A stretch of 7,358 nucleotides of DNA from Dehalococcoidia bacterium (GTDB lineage Bacteria; Chloroflexota; Dehalococcoidia; Dehalococcoidales; RBG-16-60-22), in NCBI GenBank assembly GCA_030615655.1, contig JAUWYU010000071.1, positions 1-7,358 of the forward strand, written 5' to 3'. The translations under genes were made by a program, and so were the position numbers. How positions within the stretch are numbered: position 1 is the first letter of the stretch; every line of letters begins with the position of its first letter. The notes below the pieces were generated by a model. The model was given only the letters and a program-made list of their open reading frames with translations, made no database searches and was not told the DNA's origin. Positions 1 through 5,631 of the stretch are shown one piece after another.

Positions 1-534
1 CTTTTCCTCCAGCGGTAGTTCCGCCATCGTTTTGCCCAGCTCGGGCAGGTAGAAGATAGGGTCGTAGCCGAAGCCCTGGTCACCCGCCGGTGCCGTGGTT
101 ATAATTCCCCGGCATTCGCCGGAACAAAGTTCAACCGTACCGTTAGGCGCGGCTATGGCAATCACACACCGGAAGCGGGCGGTACGCTTCTCCCCGGGCA
201 CATCCCTGAGTCGTGCCAGCAGGTAGTTGATTCTATCAATGTCCGAAGCCCCTTCACCAGCATAGCGAGCTGACAATGGGCCCGGCTCGCCCCCCAGAGC
301 ATCAACCTCCAGCCCCGAGTCATCGGCGAGGGACAAGAGCCGGCTTTCGGCAGCCAGGGTGGTTGCCTTTAATCTGGCATTTTCCTCCAGGCTTCCTCCA
401 ACTTCCTCAACTTCCGTGGTGATGCCCTGCTCGGCCAGTGTCACTATTTCATAAGGGATGCCCTGGAGCAGGCTTTTGTACTCACGCACCTTGGCCTTGT
501 TATTGGTCGCCAGCAGGAGCTTATTGTCGCGCAA
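1..534 (-). CDS. rdgB: XTP/dITP diphosphatase (RdgB/HAM1 family), 3' end outside the window
   Basis: House-cleaning nucleotide pyrophosphatase that hydrolyses dITP, XTP and ITP to monophosphates, keeping deaminated purines out of DNA. The 178 visible codons show the family signatures in order: substrate loop ATNNKAK (residues 9-15), EENA (50-53), the catalytic block ADDSGLEVDALGGEPG (70-85) with the presumed general base at D72, then FGYDPIF (155-161) and GKTMAEL (167-173). The family is usually near 200 residues, so only about 20 C-terminal residues are missing past the left edge. No ATG fits. I chose the TTG at 534-532 because GAGGGG lies just upstream and the family's N-terminal beta strand (KLLLATNNK) begins four residues later. 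Its start lies 9 bases after the stop of the upstream FBP aldolase/phosphatase gene, so the two are almost certainly co-transcribed. Identification is firm; the TTG start is inferred. Confidence 0.95.
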   Translation of the reverse strand, partial: MRDNKLLLATNNKAKVREYKSLLQGIPYEIVTLAEQGITTEVEEVGGSLEENARLKATTLAAESRLLSLADDSGLEVDALGGEPGPLSARYAGEGASDIDRINYLLARLRDVPGEKRTARFRCVIAIAAPNGTVELCSGECRGIITTAPAGDQGFGYDPIFYLPELGKTMAELPLEEK

Positions 535-543
535 AGCTACCCC

Positions 544-1641
544 TCAGTCAAGGTCTTTAAATCTGCCCTTGAGCTTCGCCATCACCTCTGGCATGGTGGT
601 GTATTCCATCTCCTCCAGAGGCTTGCGGTGCGGCTCGAAGGGACCATGCCGCCGCATCATGTCAGCCATCTCGTTGGCCTGGTGGCGGGCCGGGTCGAAT
701 GCTATGTCGGCGAACATGTCGCGGGGTCCCACCAGTTTGCCGTCGCATAACTGGTAACCGAGACATATGACACGTGGTGGGCCATCAAAACGGGATGGGG
801 TGCTGTCCGGTACGGATACCGGCATGAGCGGACCCATGTGGGAGCCGCGCATCCACCCCTCTACCAGGATGGGGGCTGCGAAAGGTTCGAGTACCTCGCC
901 GACTGCCGGGAAGATACCCTGAGAACGAACAATACATACCGGGTCGTCCTTGCCCACGTACTTGCCGGCAGTCTCGTGGAGGCGCTCGGTAGAGGATGCC
1001 GCCGCTATCTCCCCGTTGTCACGGTGATAGACTGCCTTCACCACAAACCGTGACGGTGAACCAATCAGCACCAGCATATCATAAATTTCGTCGGGAGCAT
1101 TGAGGCTTGTCTTTTTATGTTCCTTGACATCATGCACCTCAAAGGTAAAGCCGTTGTGCATATTGGCAGCGATAACGAGACCAATAGTGTTGAAGGGGTC
1201 GGCGAACATCTTATAAAGCGGCATGTTCCAGGCCCCGGCGGCGGTCTTGTCAGCCATGAAGATAAGGACCGGTTCCGCCGGCCGCTCCTCAAACTCCATC
1301 TCGGCGACACCCGGGCCCATGCCCCTGATATTACCGGAGAAAGCGTCTGCCAGCAGGTCCTGCCCGGCACCATAGAGCTTCATCTTTTTAGCCAGCTCGG
1401 TGCCGGTAACAAAGGTGTCCCAGGCCAGTTTGTGGATTTCATAGCTGCCCGTTCCCTTTTGATGGGTCATGATGAGCTGCAGGTCATCACCGCACTTGGT
1501 TGCCTGACAGTCAATCAGCAGCCCGTCTTTTTTGGCTTTCGCCAGGCACTCAGCAGCTTTGGCGATAATATCGGGGTGCGATTCTGAGTGGCCGACATAG
1601 CCGCCAATATCGGCCTTAATGACGCTTAATGTAATTTTCAT
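544..1641 (-). CDS. fbp: Bifunctional fructose-1,6-bisphosphate aldolase/phosphatase (archaeal type V FBPase)
   Basis: 365 residues, the usual length for this family. It joins DHAP and glyceraldehyde-3-phosphate and then dephosphorylates the FBP formed, making gluconeogenesis unidirectional in the cytoplasm. The residues known from archaeal enzymes are present. Metal ligands are D11, H18, D52, D53, Q94, D131, D232 and D233. The Schiff-base lysine is K231, with Y228 beside it, in the GKYVGKDDP block (226-234). Other conserved blocks are SVIKADIGG (6-14), GMGPGVAEMEFEER (107-120), NMPLYKMFADPFNT (139-152), GWMRGSHMGPLMPVS (262-276) and RRHGPFEPHR (330-339). An in-frame GTG two codons upstream lies inside the Shine-Dalgarno GGAGG, so the ATG at 1641 is the real start. 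The gap to the preceding cobO-type gene is only 15 bases. The enzyme is typical of archaea and a few deep-branching, often anaerobic or autotrophic bacteria. Neither active site looks damaged. Confidence 0.97.
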   Translation of the reverse strand: MKITLSVIKADIGGYVGHSESHPDIIAKAAECLAKAKKDGLLIDCQATKCGDDLQLIMTHQKGTGSYEIHKLAWDTFVTGTELAKKMKLYGAGQDLLADAFSGNIRGMGPGVAEMEFEERPAEPVLIFMADKTAAGAWNMPLYKMFADPFNTIGLVIAANMHNGFTFEVHDVKEHKKTSLNAPDEIYDMLVLIGSPSRFVVKAVYHRDNGEIAAASSTERLHETAGKYVGKDDPVCIVRSQGIFPAVGEVLEPFAAPILVEGWMRGSHMGPLMPVSVPDSTPSRFDGPPRVICLGYQLCDGKLVGPRDMFADIAFDPARHQANEMADMMRRHGPFEPHRKPLEEMEYTTMPEVMAKLKGRFKDLD

Positions 1642-1656
1642 AGTCACCTCCGTTAC

Positions 1657-2190
1657 TTAATATTCGATTCCCTTTCGTGCCTTTGTTCCTTTATCAAAGG
1701 GATGCTTGACCTTAACCATCTCGGTTACCAGGTCGGCAATCTCAATTAGCCGGGTGTCGGCATAGCGACCGGTAAGGATGAGCTCTACGTGGGGCGGCCT
1801 GTCCTTGACCAGTTTGATTACGTCGTCCAGTTCAATAAGACTATAATCCAGGGCAACATTTACCTCGTCCAGCACTACCAGGTCATAATTGCCGCCGAGG
1901 ATAACTTCACGGGCAGCCGCCAGAGCCTGCCTTGCCTGCTCTCTTTCCTCCGGCTTGATATTGGCCGGGTCGGTCAGCTGCCGAAAGCCGAAGCTTGACA
2001 TGTCCACATTGGGGAGCCTGGACAGGGTGCTGTATTCACCATAGGCATAATCGCCCTTCATAAAGAAAACAATGAATACTTTTAAGCCGTGGCCGGCAGC
2101 TCGAAGTATGGTGCCCAGCGCTGCCGTCGTCTTACCCTTGCCGTTGCCGGTAAAGATCTGAACCAGACCTCTTCCGTTCTTTTCAGTCAA
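1657..2190 (-). CDS. cobO: Corrinoid adenosyltransferase, CobA/CobO/BtuR type
   Basis: Transfers the 5'-deoxyadenosyl group of ATP to Co(I) corrinoids, the step that produces the adenosylcobalamin form in B12 synthesis or salvage. The 177 residues carry the P-loop TGNGKGKTT (14-22), a Walker B-like strand ending in LDEVN (107-111), the TGRYAD turn (140-145) and the C-terminal signature KHPFDKGTKARKGIEY (162-177), all diagnostic of this family rather than the unrelated PduO or EutT enzymes. No ATG is available near the N-terminus. The start is TTG at 2190-2188, with AAGGGG about five bases upstream. It is the first gene of a probable unit cobO-fbp-rdgB driven from a promoter at about 2283-2313. 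The roughly 85-base leader is too short for a cobalamin riboswitch. The symbol could equally be cobA or btuR depending on the pathway, which the window does not show. Confidence 0.94.
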   Translation of the reverse strand: MTEKNGRGLVQIFTGNGKGKTTAALGTILRAAGHGLKVFIVFFMKGDYAYGEYSTLSRLPNVDMSSFGFRQLTDPANIKPEEREQARQALAAAREVILGGNYDLVVLDEVNVALDYSLIELDDVIKLVKDRPPHVELILTGRYADTRLIEIADLVTEMVKVKHPFDKGTKARKGIEY

Positions 2191-2282
2191 TGAAGCCCCT
2201 TACCGTACCGGAACCGTGGTGTTAAAACTGTAAGCGCTGCGTAATTCTACTTTTGCCGATTTTTAATAGTGATGACAATTCC

Positions 2283-2313
2283 AGTTTAGCACAACACGCC
2301 CCAGTATTGTCAA
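2283..2313 (-). promoter_or_regulatory. Putative sigma70-type promoter for cobO-fbp-rdgB
   Basis: On the minus strand a perfect TTGACA (2313-2308) is followed by a 19-base spacer and TAAACT (2288-2283, four of six to consensus). A start near 2276 would give an untranslated leader of about 85 bases. The spacer is longer than ideal, so strength is doubtful. It lies directly after the plsY stop codon, where no terminator is visible, so readthrough from plsY may also supply this unit. Confidence 0.5.
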
Positions 2314-2328
2314 TCTGACCGGATGGTC

Positions 2329-2892
2329 TCAGGCGCGTACTGCCTTTGGTCTCGTCCTGAGGAAGTGTGTAAATCCCACCAGGCAGGGCAGAGCTACGCT
2401 ATAAATGATGAGTGATGCCGGCGTTCCCACCCACCAGCTCACCAGCGACAGCGGAATAAATAGAACGGCACTGGCTAGAATTACATTCTTTTTTATAAGG
2501 AGGACTAATAAGGCTGGTCCGGCCAATATGAGCATGGGCTGAGTTACCAAAGTCAGCAGTACTCCTATGGTAGTGCTTTCACCCCGGCCACCCCTGAAGC
2601 CGATGAAGACCGGCCAGTTATGCCCGATAACGGCGGCGGCACCGGTAAACATGACAACAGTCTGGGACATACCGCTTGCCTGGGCAATGAGAACGGCCAG
2701 AGCGCCTTTACCAGCATCGATAAAGCCTACGATCACGCCTGTCTTATGGCCGAGCTCACGGAAGACATTGGCGGCGCCCATGTTCTCGTCTCCCATATGA
2801 CGGATGTCGTCGCCCTTCAGGATGTGCCCAGCGATATAGGCAGTGGGGGCAGAGCCGAGGAGGTAGCCTATTAATATTACCAACCAGGGCAT
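2329..2892 (-). CDS. plsY: Acyl-phosphate:glycerol-3-phosphate acyltransferase PlsY
   Basis: Integral membrane enzyme that acylates glycerol-3-phosphate with acyl-phosphate (made by PlsX, not seen here), giving lysophosphatidate. The protein has 187 residues, within the family's normal length, and about five hydrophobic segments (roughly 3-22, 52-72, 76-95, 106-132, 136-178). Three cytoplasmic motifs are visible: GSAPTAY (13-19), HMGDENMGAANVFRELG (32-48) and GHNWPVFIGFRGGRG (90-104). The last departs slightly from the usual GGKG, with arginine for lysine. An open frame continues upstream to 2937, but that extension reads through the tRNA-Leu 3' half and is artefactual. The ATG at 2892 has GGAG about eight bases upstream. 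The start is 15 bases from the CCA end of tRNA-Leu, so the tRNA and plsY probably share a primary transcript that is cut by tRNA processing. Confidence 0.96.
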   Translation of the reverse strand: MPWLVILIGYLLGSAPTAYIAGHILKGDDIRHMGDENMGAANVFRELGHKTGVIVGFIDAGKGALAVLIAQASGMSQTVVMFTGAAAVIGHNWPVFIGFRGGRGESTTIGVLLTLVTQPMLILAGPALLVLLIKKNVILASAVLFIPLSLVSWWVGTPASLIIYSVALPCLVGFTHFLRTRPKAVRA

Positions 2893-2907
2893 ATCACACT
2901 CCAGTGG

Positions 2908-2992
2908 TGGTGCCGGGGGTGGGACTCGAACCCACAAGGGTTACCCCGACGGATTTTAAGTCCGTTGCGTCTGCCAATTCCGCCACCCCGGC
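2908..2992 (-). tRNA. tRNA-Leu, anticodon UAA
   Basis: An 85-base gene including an encoded CCA end (2910-2908). The acceptor stem pairs GCCGGGG with CCCCGGC, and the discriminator base is A as expected for leucine. The anticodon arm is GGA-CTTAAAA-TCC with TAA at 2958-2956. There is a long variable arm, characteristic of tRNA-Leu, and a standard GGGTTCGAGTCCC T-arm. Its promoter sits only a few bases upstream, and plsY follows 15 bases downstream with no terminator between. Confidence 0.97.
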
Positions 2993-2995
2993 GTT

Positions 2996-3013
2996 ACCTA
3001 CATTATTGTAGGT
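2996..3013. repeat. Inverted repeat over the tRNA-Leu -10 region
   Basis: ACCTACA (2996-3002), a 4-base centre TTAT and TGTAGGT (3007-3013) are perfect reverse complements. The element overlaps the -10 hexamer and predicted start of the tRNA-Leu promoter. It could be a protein-binding operator or a chance palindrome. It is too A/T-weak and short to be a terminator. Confidence 0.5.
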
Positions 3014-3033
3014 TCTGGAGATTAGAGTGTCAA
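3005..3033 (-). promoter_or_regulatory. Strong sigma70-type promoter of tRNA-Leu/plsY
   Basis: On the minus strand TTGACA (3033-3028), a 17-base spacer and TACAAT (3010-3005) form a near-consensus promoter. The predicted start, near 2998, leaves a leader of about six bases before the mature tRNA 5' end at 2992. A perfect 7-base inverted repeat (2996-3013) covers the -10 box and start point. Confidence 0.85.
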
Positions 3034-3064
3034 GATTCCTTCGGTGACGATACTTCATAAGGGC

Positions 3065-3092
3065 TTGACAATTACGCAGGTAGGACTATAAT
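3065..3092 (+). promoter_or_regulatory. Consensus sigma70-type promoter of the lipoprotein nitroreductase operon
   Basis: TTGACA (3065-3070) and TATAAT (3087-3092) both match the consensus perfectly, with a 16-base spacer. Transcription would start near 3099, about 34 bases before the ATG at 3133. It is divergent from the tRNA-Leu promoter, whose -35 box is about 32 bases away. Confidence 0.88.
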
Positions 3093-3132
3093 TAAAGTCT
3101 CTAGAAACATAGCCTGGATTAGGGGGTCGGGA

Positions 3133-3846
3133 ATGAGATTGATTTACATTGTAACGGCGCTTTTTCTCTTACTACTTATTTCCAGTTGCCAGTCTGATGC
3201 TGAACCAATATCTGTGCCCGTGACGACACAGACATCGTCCTCGGGGGAAGCCATGAATATACCCCTACCAGAACCACGTTATGATAGTAATATATCAATT
3301 GAGCAGAGCTTACTTCAGAGAAGGTCGACCCGAAGCTTCACTGGTGAGTCGCTGACCCTCAGCGAGATATCCCAGCTCTTATGGGCAGCTCAGGGTATTA
3401 CCGATGCCAGAGGCTACAGGACGGCTCCGTCCGCCATGGCTCTCTACCCGCTAAAGCTTTACGTAGTTGCCGGTGACGTGGAAGAGCTGGAAGCCGGTGT
3501 TTACGAGTACGACCCCGTAAACCACCGGTTGATATGGCTTTTCGACGGTGACGGTCGGGCTGAATTATCGGCGGCAGCCATGAACCAGGCGTCCGTAGCG
3601 AACGGCGCCGTGTGCATCGTGTTTACGGCAGTGTATGAGAAGATGACGGCACAATTCGGGGAAACGGGAGTCAGGTATGCACACCTGGAGGCGGGACACG
3701 CCGCACAGAACCTGTCTCTGCAGGCTACAGCCATGGGACTGGGAATGGTGACTGTGGGCTGGATCGATGATGAAAAGGTTTCGGAATTCCTCGGGCTGCC
3801 GGAAGGGCAGGGGCCTTTATACGTTATCCCCGTGGGAAGGAGATAG
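3133..3846 (+). CDS. Lipoprotein with SagB/nitroreductase-type flavin domain
   Basis: 237 residues. The N-terminus is a lipoprotein signal: MR, a hydrophobic run (about 3-16) and lipobox ISSC with C19 as the lipidation site, followed by a serine/threonine-rich linker to about residue 55. The rest is a nitroreductase-superfamily domain of the SagB type: RRSTRSFT (63-70) for FMN phosphate contacts, LSEISQLLWAAQGIT (76-90), APSAMALYP (98-106, where the family usually has PSAGALYP), EAGHAAQNL (186-194) and GLGMVTVGW (202-210). Relatives use FMN to oxidise or reduce small substrates, and SagB itself oxidises azolines in peptide toxins. The substrate here cannot be told from sequence. A membrane-anchored, exported member is odd, because FMN is normally loaded in the cytoplasm and the signal looks Sec-type, not Tat. 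The ATG is preceded by AGGGGG. The next gene starts three bases after the stop. Confidence 0.9.
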   Translation: MRLIYIVTALFLLLLISSCQSDAEPISVPVTTQTSSSGEAMNIPLPEPRYDSNISIEQSLLQRRSTRSFTGESLTLSEISQLLWAAQGITDARGYRTAPSAMALYPLKLYVVAGDVEELEAGVYEYDPVNHRLIWLFDGDGRAELSAAAMNQASVANGAVCIVFTAVYEKMTAQFGETGVRYAHLEAGHAAQNLSLQATAMGLGMVTVGWIDDEKVSEFLGLPEGQGPLYVIPVGRR

Positions 3847-3849
3847 CAG

Positions 3850-4389
3850 ATGAATATGCTGACAGTATTCAATCCGTTTTTCAGGTGGTGGTTGCGCAGC
3901 GGACGGTATCCCTGGTCCCGATTTCGAAGAGGACTCTTCGAAGCCAGATATCTCGACACAAGTCTGCCGGCCGTCACATCTCTCGAAGAGATAAAAAACT
4001 GTCTTGGTGATGTTGATTGGACCACGGATAGTCTGTTACACTTGTTTGATGCTATTAGCTACCCACAAACTGTATGGCATAAGAAGAAAGATGATTGTGA
4101 TGGGTTCGCTGTTCTTGCTTCAACGCTGCTTCGGCAGTGGAATCCAGATTCTAAACCAGTGTTAGTTACCGCCATGCTGTGGCCGATGAAACGAAGCCAT
4201 ACCGTTTGCGCCTTTTACGCATCGGCGGATGAACTGTGGTTTTTCGATAACAAAACGCTAAGACAGGGGAGTTATCGCACCTATGCTGAGATAGCCGAAG
4301 CCGTAAAGGGTGAGCACGAACTCATTTGCTGGGACGTTGCTGACCCGGTGACGCTGGAGACAATCGAATTTCACCAAGCCAATCATTGA
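3850..4389 (+). CDS. Transglutaminase-like cysteine-hydrolase fold protein
   Basis: 179 residues with a recognisable papain/transglutaminase-type triad: the cysteine in DDCDGFAVLASTLL (81-94, C83) opening a helix, a histidine in SHTVCAFY (116-123, H117) on a strand, and an aspartate in WFFDNKT (130-136, D133). This order and spacing fit the bacterial transglutaminase-like superfamily, whose members are mostly cysteine proteases, amidases or crosslinking enzymes. The N-terminus (FFRWWLRSGRYPWSRFRRG, 10-28) is aromatic and basic but is not a clear signal peptide, so the protein is probably cytoplasmic or membrane-associated. It starts three bases after the lipoprotein nitroreductase gene with a strong GGAAGGAG, so the pair is translationally linked. 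From about base 3985 the sequence is more AT-rich with more T-ending codons than its neighbours. Substrate unknown. The fold call is fairly safe; enzymatic activity is inference. Confidence 0.75.
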   Translation: MNMLTVFNPFFRWWLRSGRYPWSRFRRGLFEARYLDTSLPAVTSLEEIKNCLGDVDWTTDSLLHLFDAISYPQTVWHKKKDDCDGFAVLASTLLRQWNPDSKPVLVTAMLWPMKRSHTVCAFYASADELWFFDNKTLRQGSYRTYAEIAEAVKGEHELICWDVADPVTLETIEFHQANH

Positions 4390-4475
4390 GTAAAATCACG
4401 ATATGTAATATTATATAAAACAATTTCCTTAGCACTGTTTTCAACAATGCTATTCAGTAAATAAAGGAGGTACTA

Positions 4476-4997
4476 ATGGAGTGGTATGATATGCTATCAA
4501 ACGGTTATGGAAGCGTGTTGAGGACGCTGGAATACACTCTGGAGGGGCTTACTGAAGACGATTTGAACTGGCAGCCCAAGCCTGATTGTAACAGCATCGG
4601 CTGGCTGGCCTGGCATCTAACGCGCTGGCAGGATGTCATGGTCGCCTCTTTCATGGGGGAGGAACAGCTATGGATTAAGGACGGATGGCATAAAAAGTTC
4701 GGTCGGTCGGCCGATGACAAAGACCACGGGCTTGGTCATAAGTCGGAGGACCTGGCGGCGTTCAAGTCTCCAAATGCGGAGACGCTACTTGGTTACCATC
4801 GGGCGGTGCTGGAACGGTCAAAGAGTTACTTCTCTACTTTATTAACAGCCGATTTAGACAGGGTATTTGAAGGCACACCCTTCAAACCACCGCCGACGTT
4901 CGGGATGATGCTTGTGGGCACATTGAGTGACGGTTTACAGCATGCCGGTCAGGCATCCTATATACGTGGTTTGCATGAGGGCATGGGCTGGCACTAG
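4476..4997 (+). CDS. DinB/YfiT-family (DinB_2-like) four-helix protein
   Basis: 173 residues resembling the DinB/YfiT superfamily, four-helix-bundle proteins that bind a divalent metal through histidines and often act as thiol-dependent S-transferases or stress-linked hydrolases. The hallmarks are the second-helix segment SIGWLAWHLTRWQD (40-53, metal-ligand candidate H47) and the C-terminal helix DGLQHAGQASYIRGL (152-166, H156). The usual third histidine, four residues before H156, is replaced by D152, so the metal site may be altered. LEGLTEDDLNWQP (22-34) is also typical of the family. The ribosome site is ideal: AAAGGAGGT (4463-4471) four bases before the ATG. The gene lies 86 bases after the transglutaminase-like gene in an AT-rich gap with no clear promoter or terminator, so it may belong to the same operon. 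The biological role is unknown. Confidence 0.82.
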   Translation: MEWYDMLSNGYGSVLRTLEYTLEGLTEDDLNWQPKPDCNSIGWLAWHLTRWQDVMVASFMGEEQLWIKDGWHKKFGRSADDKDHGLGHKSEDLAAFKSPNAETLLGYHRAVLERSKSYFSTLLTADLDRVFEGTPFKPPPTFGMMLVGTLSDGLQHAGQASYIRGLHEGMGWH

Positions 4998-5061
4998 TAC
5001 TAACCAGGCGGGTGGCCATCCGGCTGATTTGAATTTTCAGCCTTAAAGTGTCTTACGGGTA

Positions 5062-5090
5062 TTGACAAATATGCCATTAAGTATTATTAT
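5062..5090 (+). promoter_or_regulatory. Strong sigma70-type promoter of the 78-residue protein gene
   Basis: TTGACA (5062-5067), a 17-base spacer and TATTAT (5085-5090, five of six) form a near-consensus promoter. The predicted start near 5097 leaves about 21 bases before the ATG at 5119. The start point also argues against using the in-frame TTG at 5101. Confidence 0.85.
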
Positions 5091-5118
5091 TCCCAAATAA
5101 TTGTATAAGGGCGATTTA

Positions 5119-5355
5119 ATGGATCCCAAATACGAGATAGGACAGAAGGTAATAGTAAGGCCAGTTAGTGACCAGGCTTTATCGCAGAGAGAAAACGATA
5201 TTGAGTCGTACGCGGGCCAGGTTGGCGAAATCTTCAATTACTACTGGATAAGTCCGCGTACCGGTGAGGTCTTTTATATCTATAACGTGCGCATTGATAC
5301 GAATAAGAAAGATGTCGTTGTCTACGAGGATGAGCTGGAAGCCTGTTTATCCTGA
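5119..5355 (+). CDS. Small SH3-like-barrel protein, function unknown
   Basis: 78 residues, acidic, with no signal peptide or membrane segment. The pattern is that of a small beta barrel: IGQKVIVRP (7-15), then YAGQVGEIFNYYWI (31-44), FYIYNVRI (52-59) and DVVVYEDELEACL (65-77). This resembles KOW/SH3-like modules in which a first strand 'vGqkV.V' is followed by a 'G..G.I' turn and a C-terminal '.eeeLe' edge, but I cannot name a family. The reading frame extends upstream to a TTG at 5101. I prefer the ATG at 5119 because AAGGG lies seven bases before it and the promoter start would fall almost on the TTG. With its own strong promoter and an intrinsic terminator the gene is monocistronic. It could be an adaptor, a nucleic-acid-binding module or a regulator, but no evidence decides between these. 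Confidence 0.78.
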   Translation: MDPKYEIGQKVIVRPVSDQALSQRENDIESYAGQVGEIFNYYWISPRTGEVFYIYNVRIDTNKKDVVVYEDELEACLS

Positions 5356-5373
5356 GGGCTTAAATGGGCGTAA

Positions 5374-5416
5374 AACGCGCGGGTTACAGAGTTATTCGTG
5401 ACCTGCGTTTCTTTTT
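5374..5416 (+). terminator. Intrinsic terminator of the 78-residue protein gene, possibly bidirectional
   Basis: AACGC (5374-5378), a 2-base bulge and GGGTTAC (5381-5387) pair with GTGACCT (5398-5404) and GCGTT (5405-5409), giving 12 pairs including two G-T, around a 10-base loop. A T-rich run TTTCTTTTT (5408-5416) follows, partly inside the stem. On the minus strand the same stem is followed by TTTTA, so it may also end the convergent tRNA-Cys transcript. Confidence 0.72.
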
Positions 5417-5435
5417 CAGTGGCTTTTTATAGAGG

Positions 5436-5511
5436 TGGAGGCGACGGGCGGATTCGAACCGCCGAATAGAGGTTTTGCAGACCCCCGCCTTAACCACTTG
5501 GCCACGTCGCC
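5436..5511 (-). tRNA. tRNA-Cys, anticodon GCA
   Basis: A 76-base gene with encoded CCA (5438-5436). The acceptor stem GGCGACG pairs with CGTCGCC, and the discriminator is U, the cysteine identity base. The anticodon loop is CTGCAAA with GCA at 5478-5476 in a five-pair stem that includes one G-T, and the T-arm is GGCGG-TTCGAAT-CCGCC. It is the only gene between the terminator at 5374-5416 and the hairpin region to the right, so it is probably transcribed alone. Confidence 0.97.
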
Positions 5512-5527
5512 GCGATTGTGCTCTTTC

Positions 5528-5556
5528 ATTCTAAGGTATAATGAAAATTGATGCAA
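5528..5556 (-). promoter_or_regulatory. Probable promoter of tRNA-Cys
   Basis: On the minus strand TTGCAT (5556-5551, three of six) and TAGAAT (5533-5528, five of six) are 17 bases apart. The predicted start near 5521 lies about ten bases before the mature tRNA at 5511. The -10 box and spacing are good but the -35 box is weak. Confidence 0.5.
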
Positions 5557-5631
5557 TATTTTAGCTTTATCCCCTGTACCCCTCCTGACGTTTGTAATCT
5601 ATTCCTACCCTACTTATGTTATTTATATCTA

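Noticed and set aside
1117..1587. Long plus-strand open frame opposite the FBP aldolase/phosphatase gene
   Set aside because: It is the antisense shadow of a gene with intact catalytic motifs and has no ribosome site or recognisable domain.
2191..2276. Cobalamin riboswitch upstream of the adenosyltransferase gene
   Set aside because: The leader is only about 85 bases and shows no B12-box-like element, whereas cobalamin riboswitches are near 200 bases.
2893..2937. N-terminal extension of plsY beginning MWVRVPPPAPP
   Set aside because: This peptide is the translation of the 3' half of the tRNA-Leu gene, a common annotation artefact; the ATG at 2892 has its own ribosome site.
4431..4451. Hairpin AGCACTGTT/AACAATGCT in the gap before the DinB-family gene
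   Set aside because: It is AT-rich with one mismatch and is not followed by a T-run on either strand, so it is not a credible terminator.
3000..4475. RiPP (azole or lasso peptide) cluster around the SagB-like and transglutaminase-like genes
   Set aside because: There is no precursor-like small ORF, YcaO/cyclodehydratase, leader-binding domain or exporter; the SagB-like protein is a lipoprotein, and the second protein lacks the arrangement I associate with McjB.
5022..5042. Hairpin GGCTGA/TCAGCC after the DinB-family gene
   Set aside because: A six-base stem with a nine-base loop and no T-tract is too weak to call a terminator.
5537..5542. TATAAT on the plus strand upstream of the hairpin element
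   Set aside because: No -35 hexamer lies at a suitable distance and no plus-strand gene follows.
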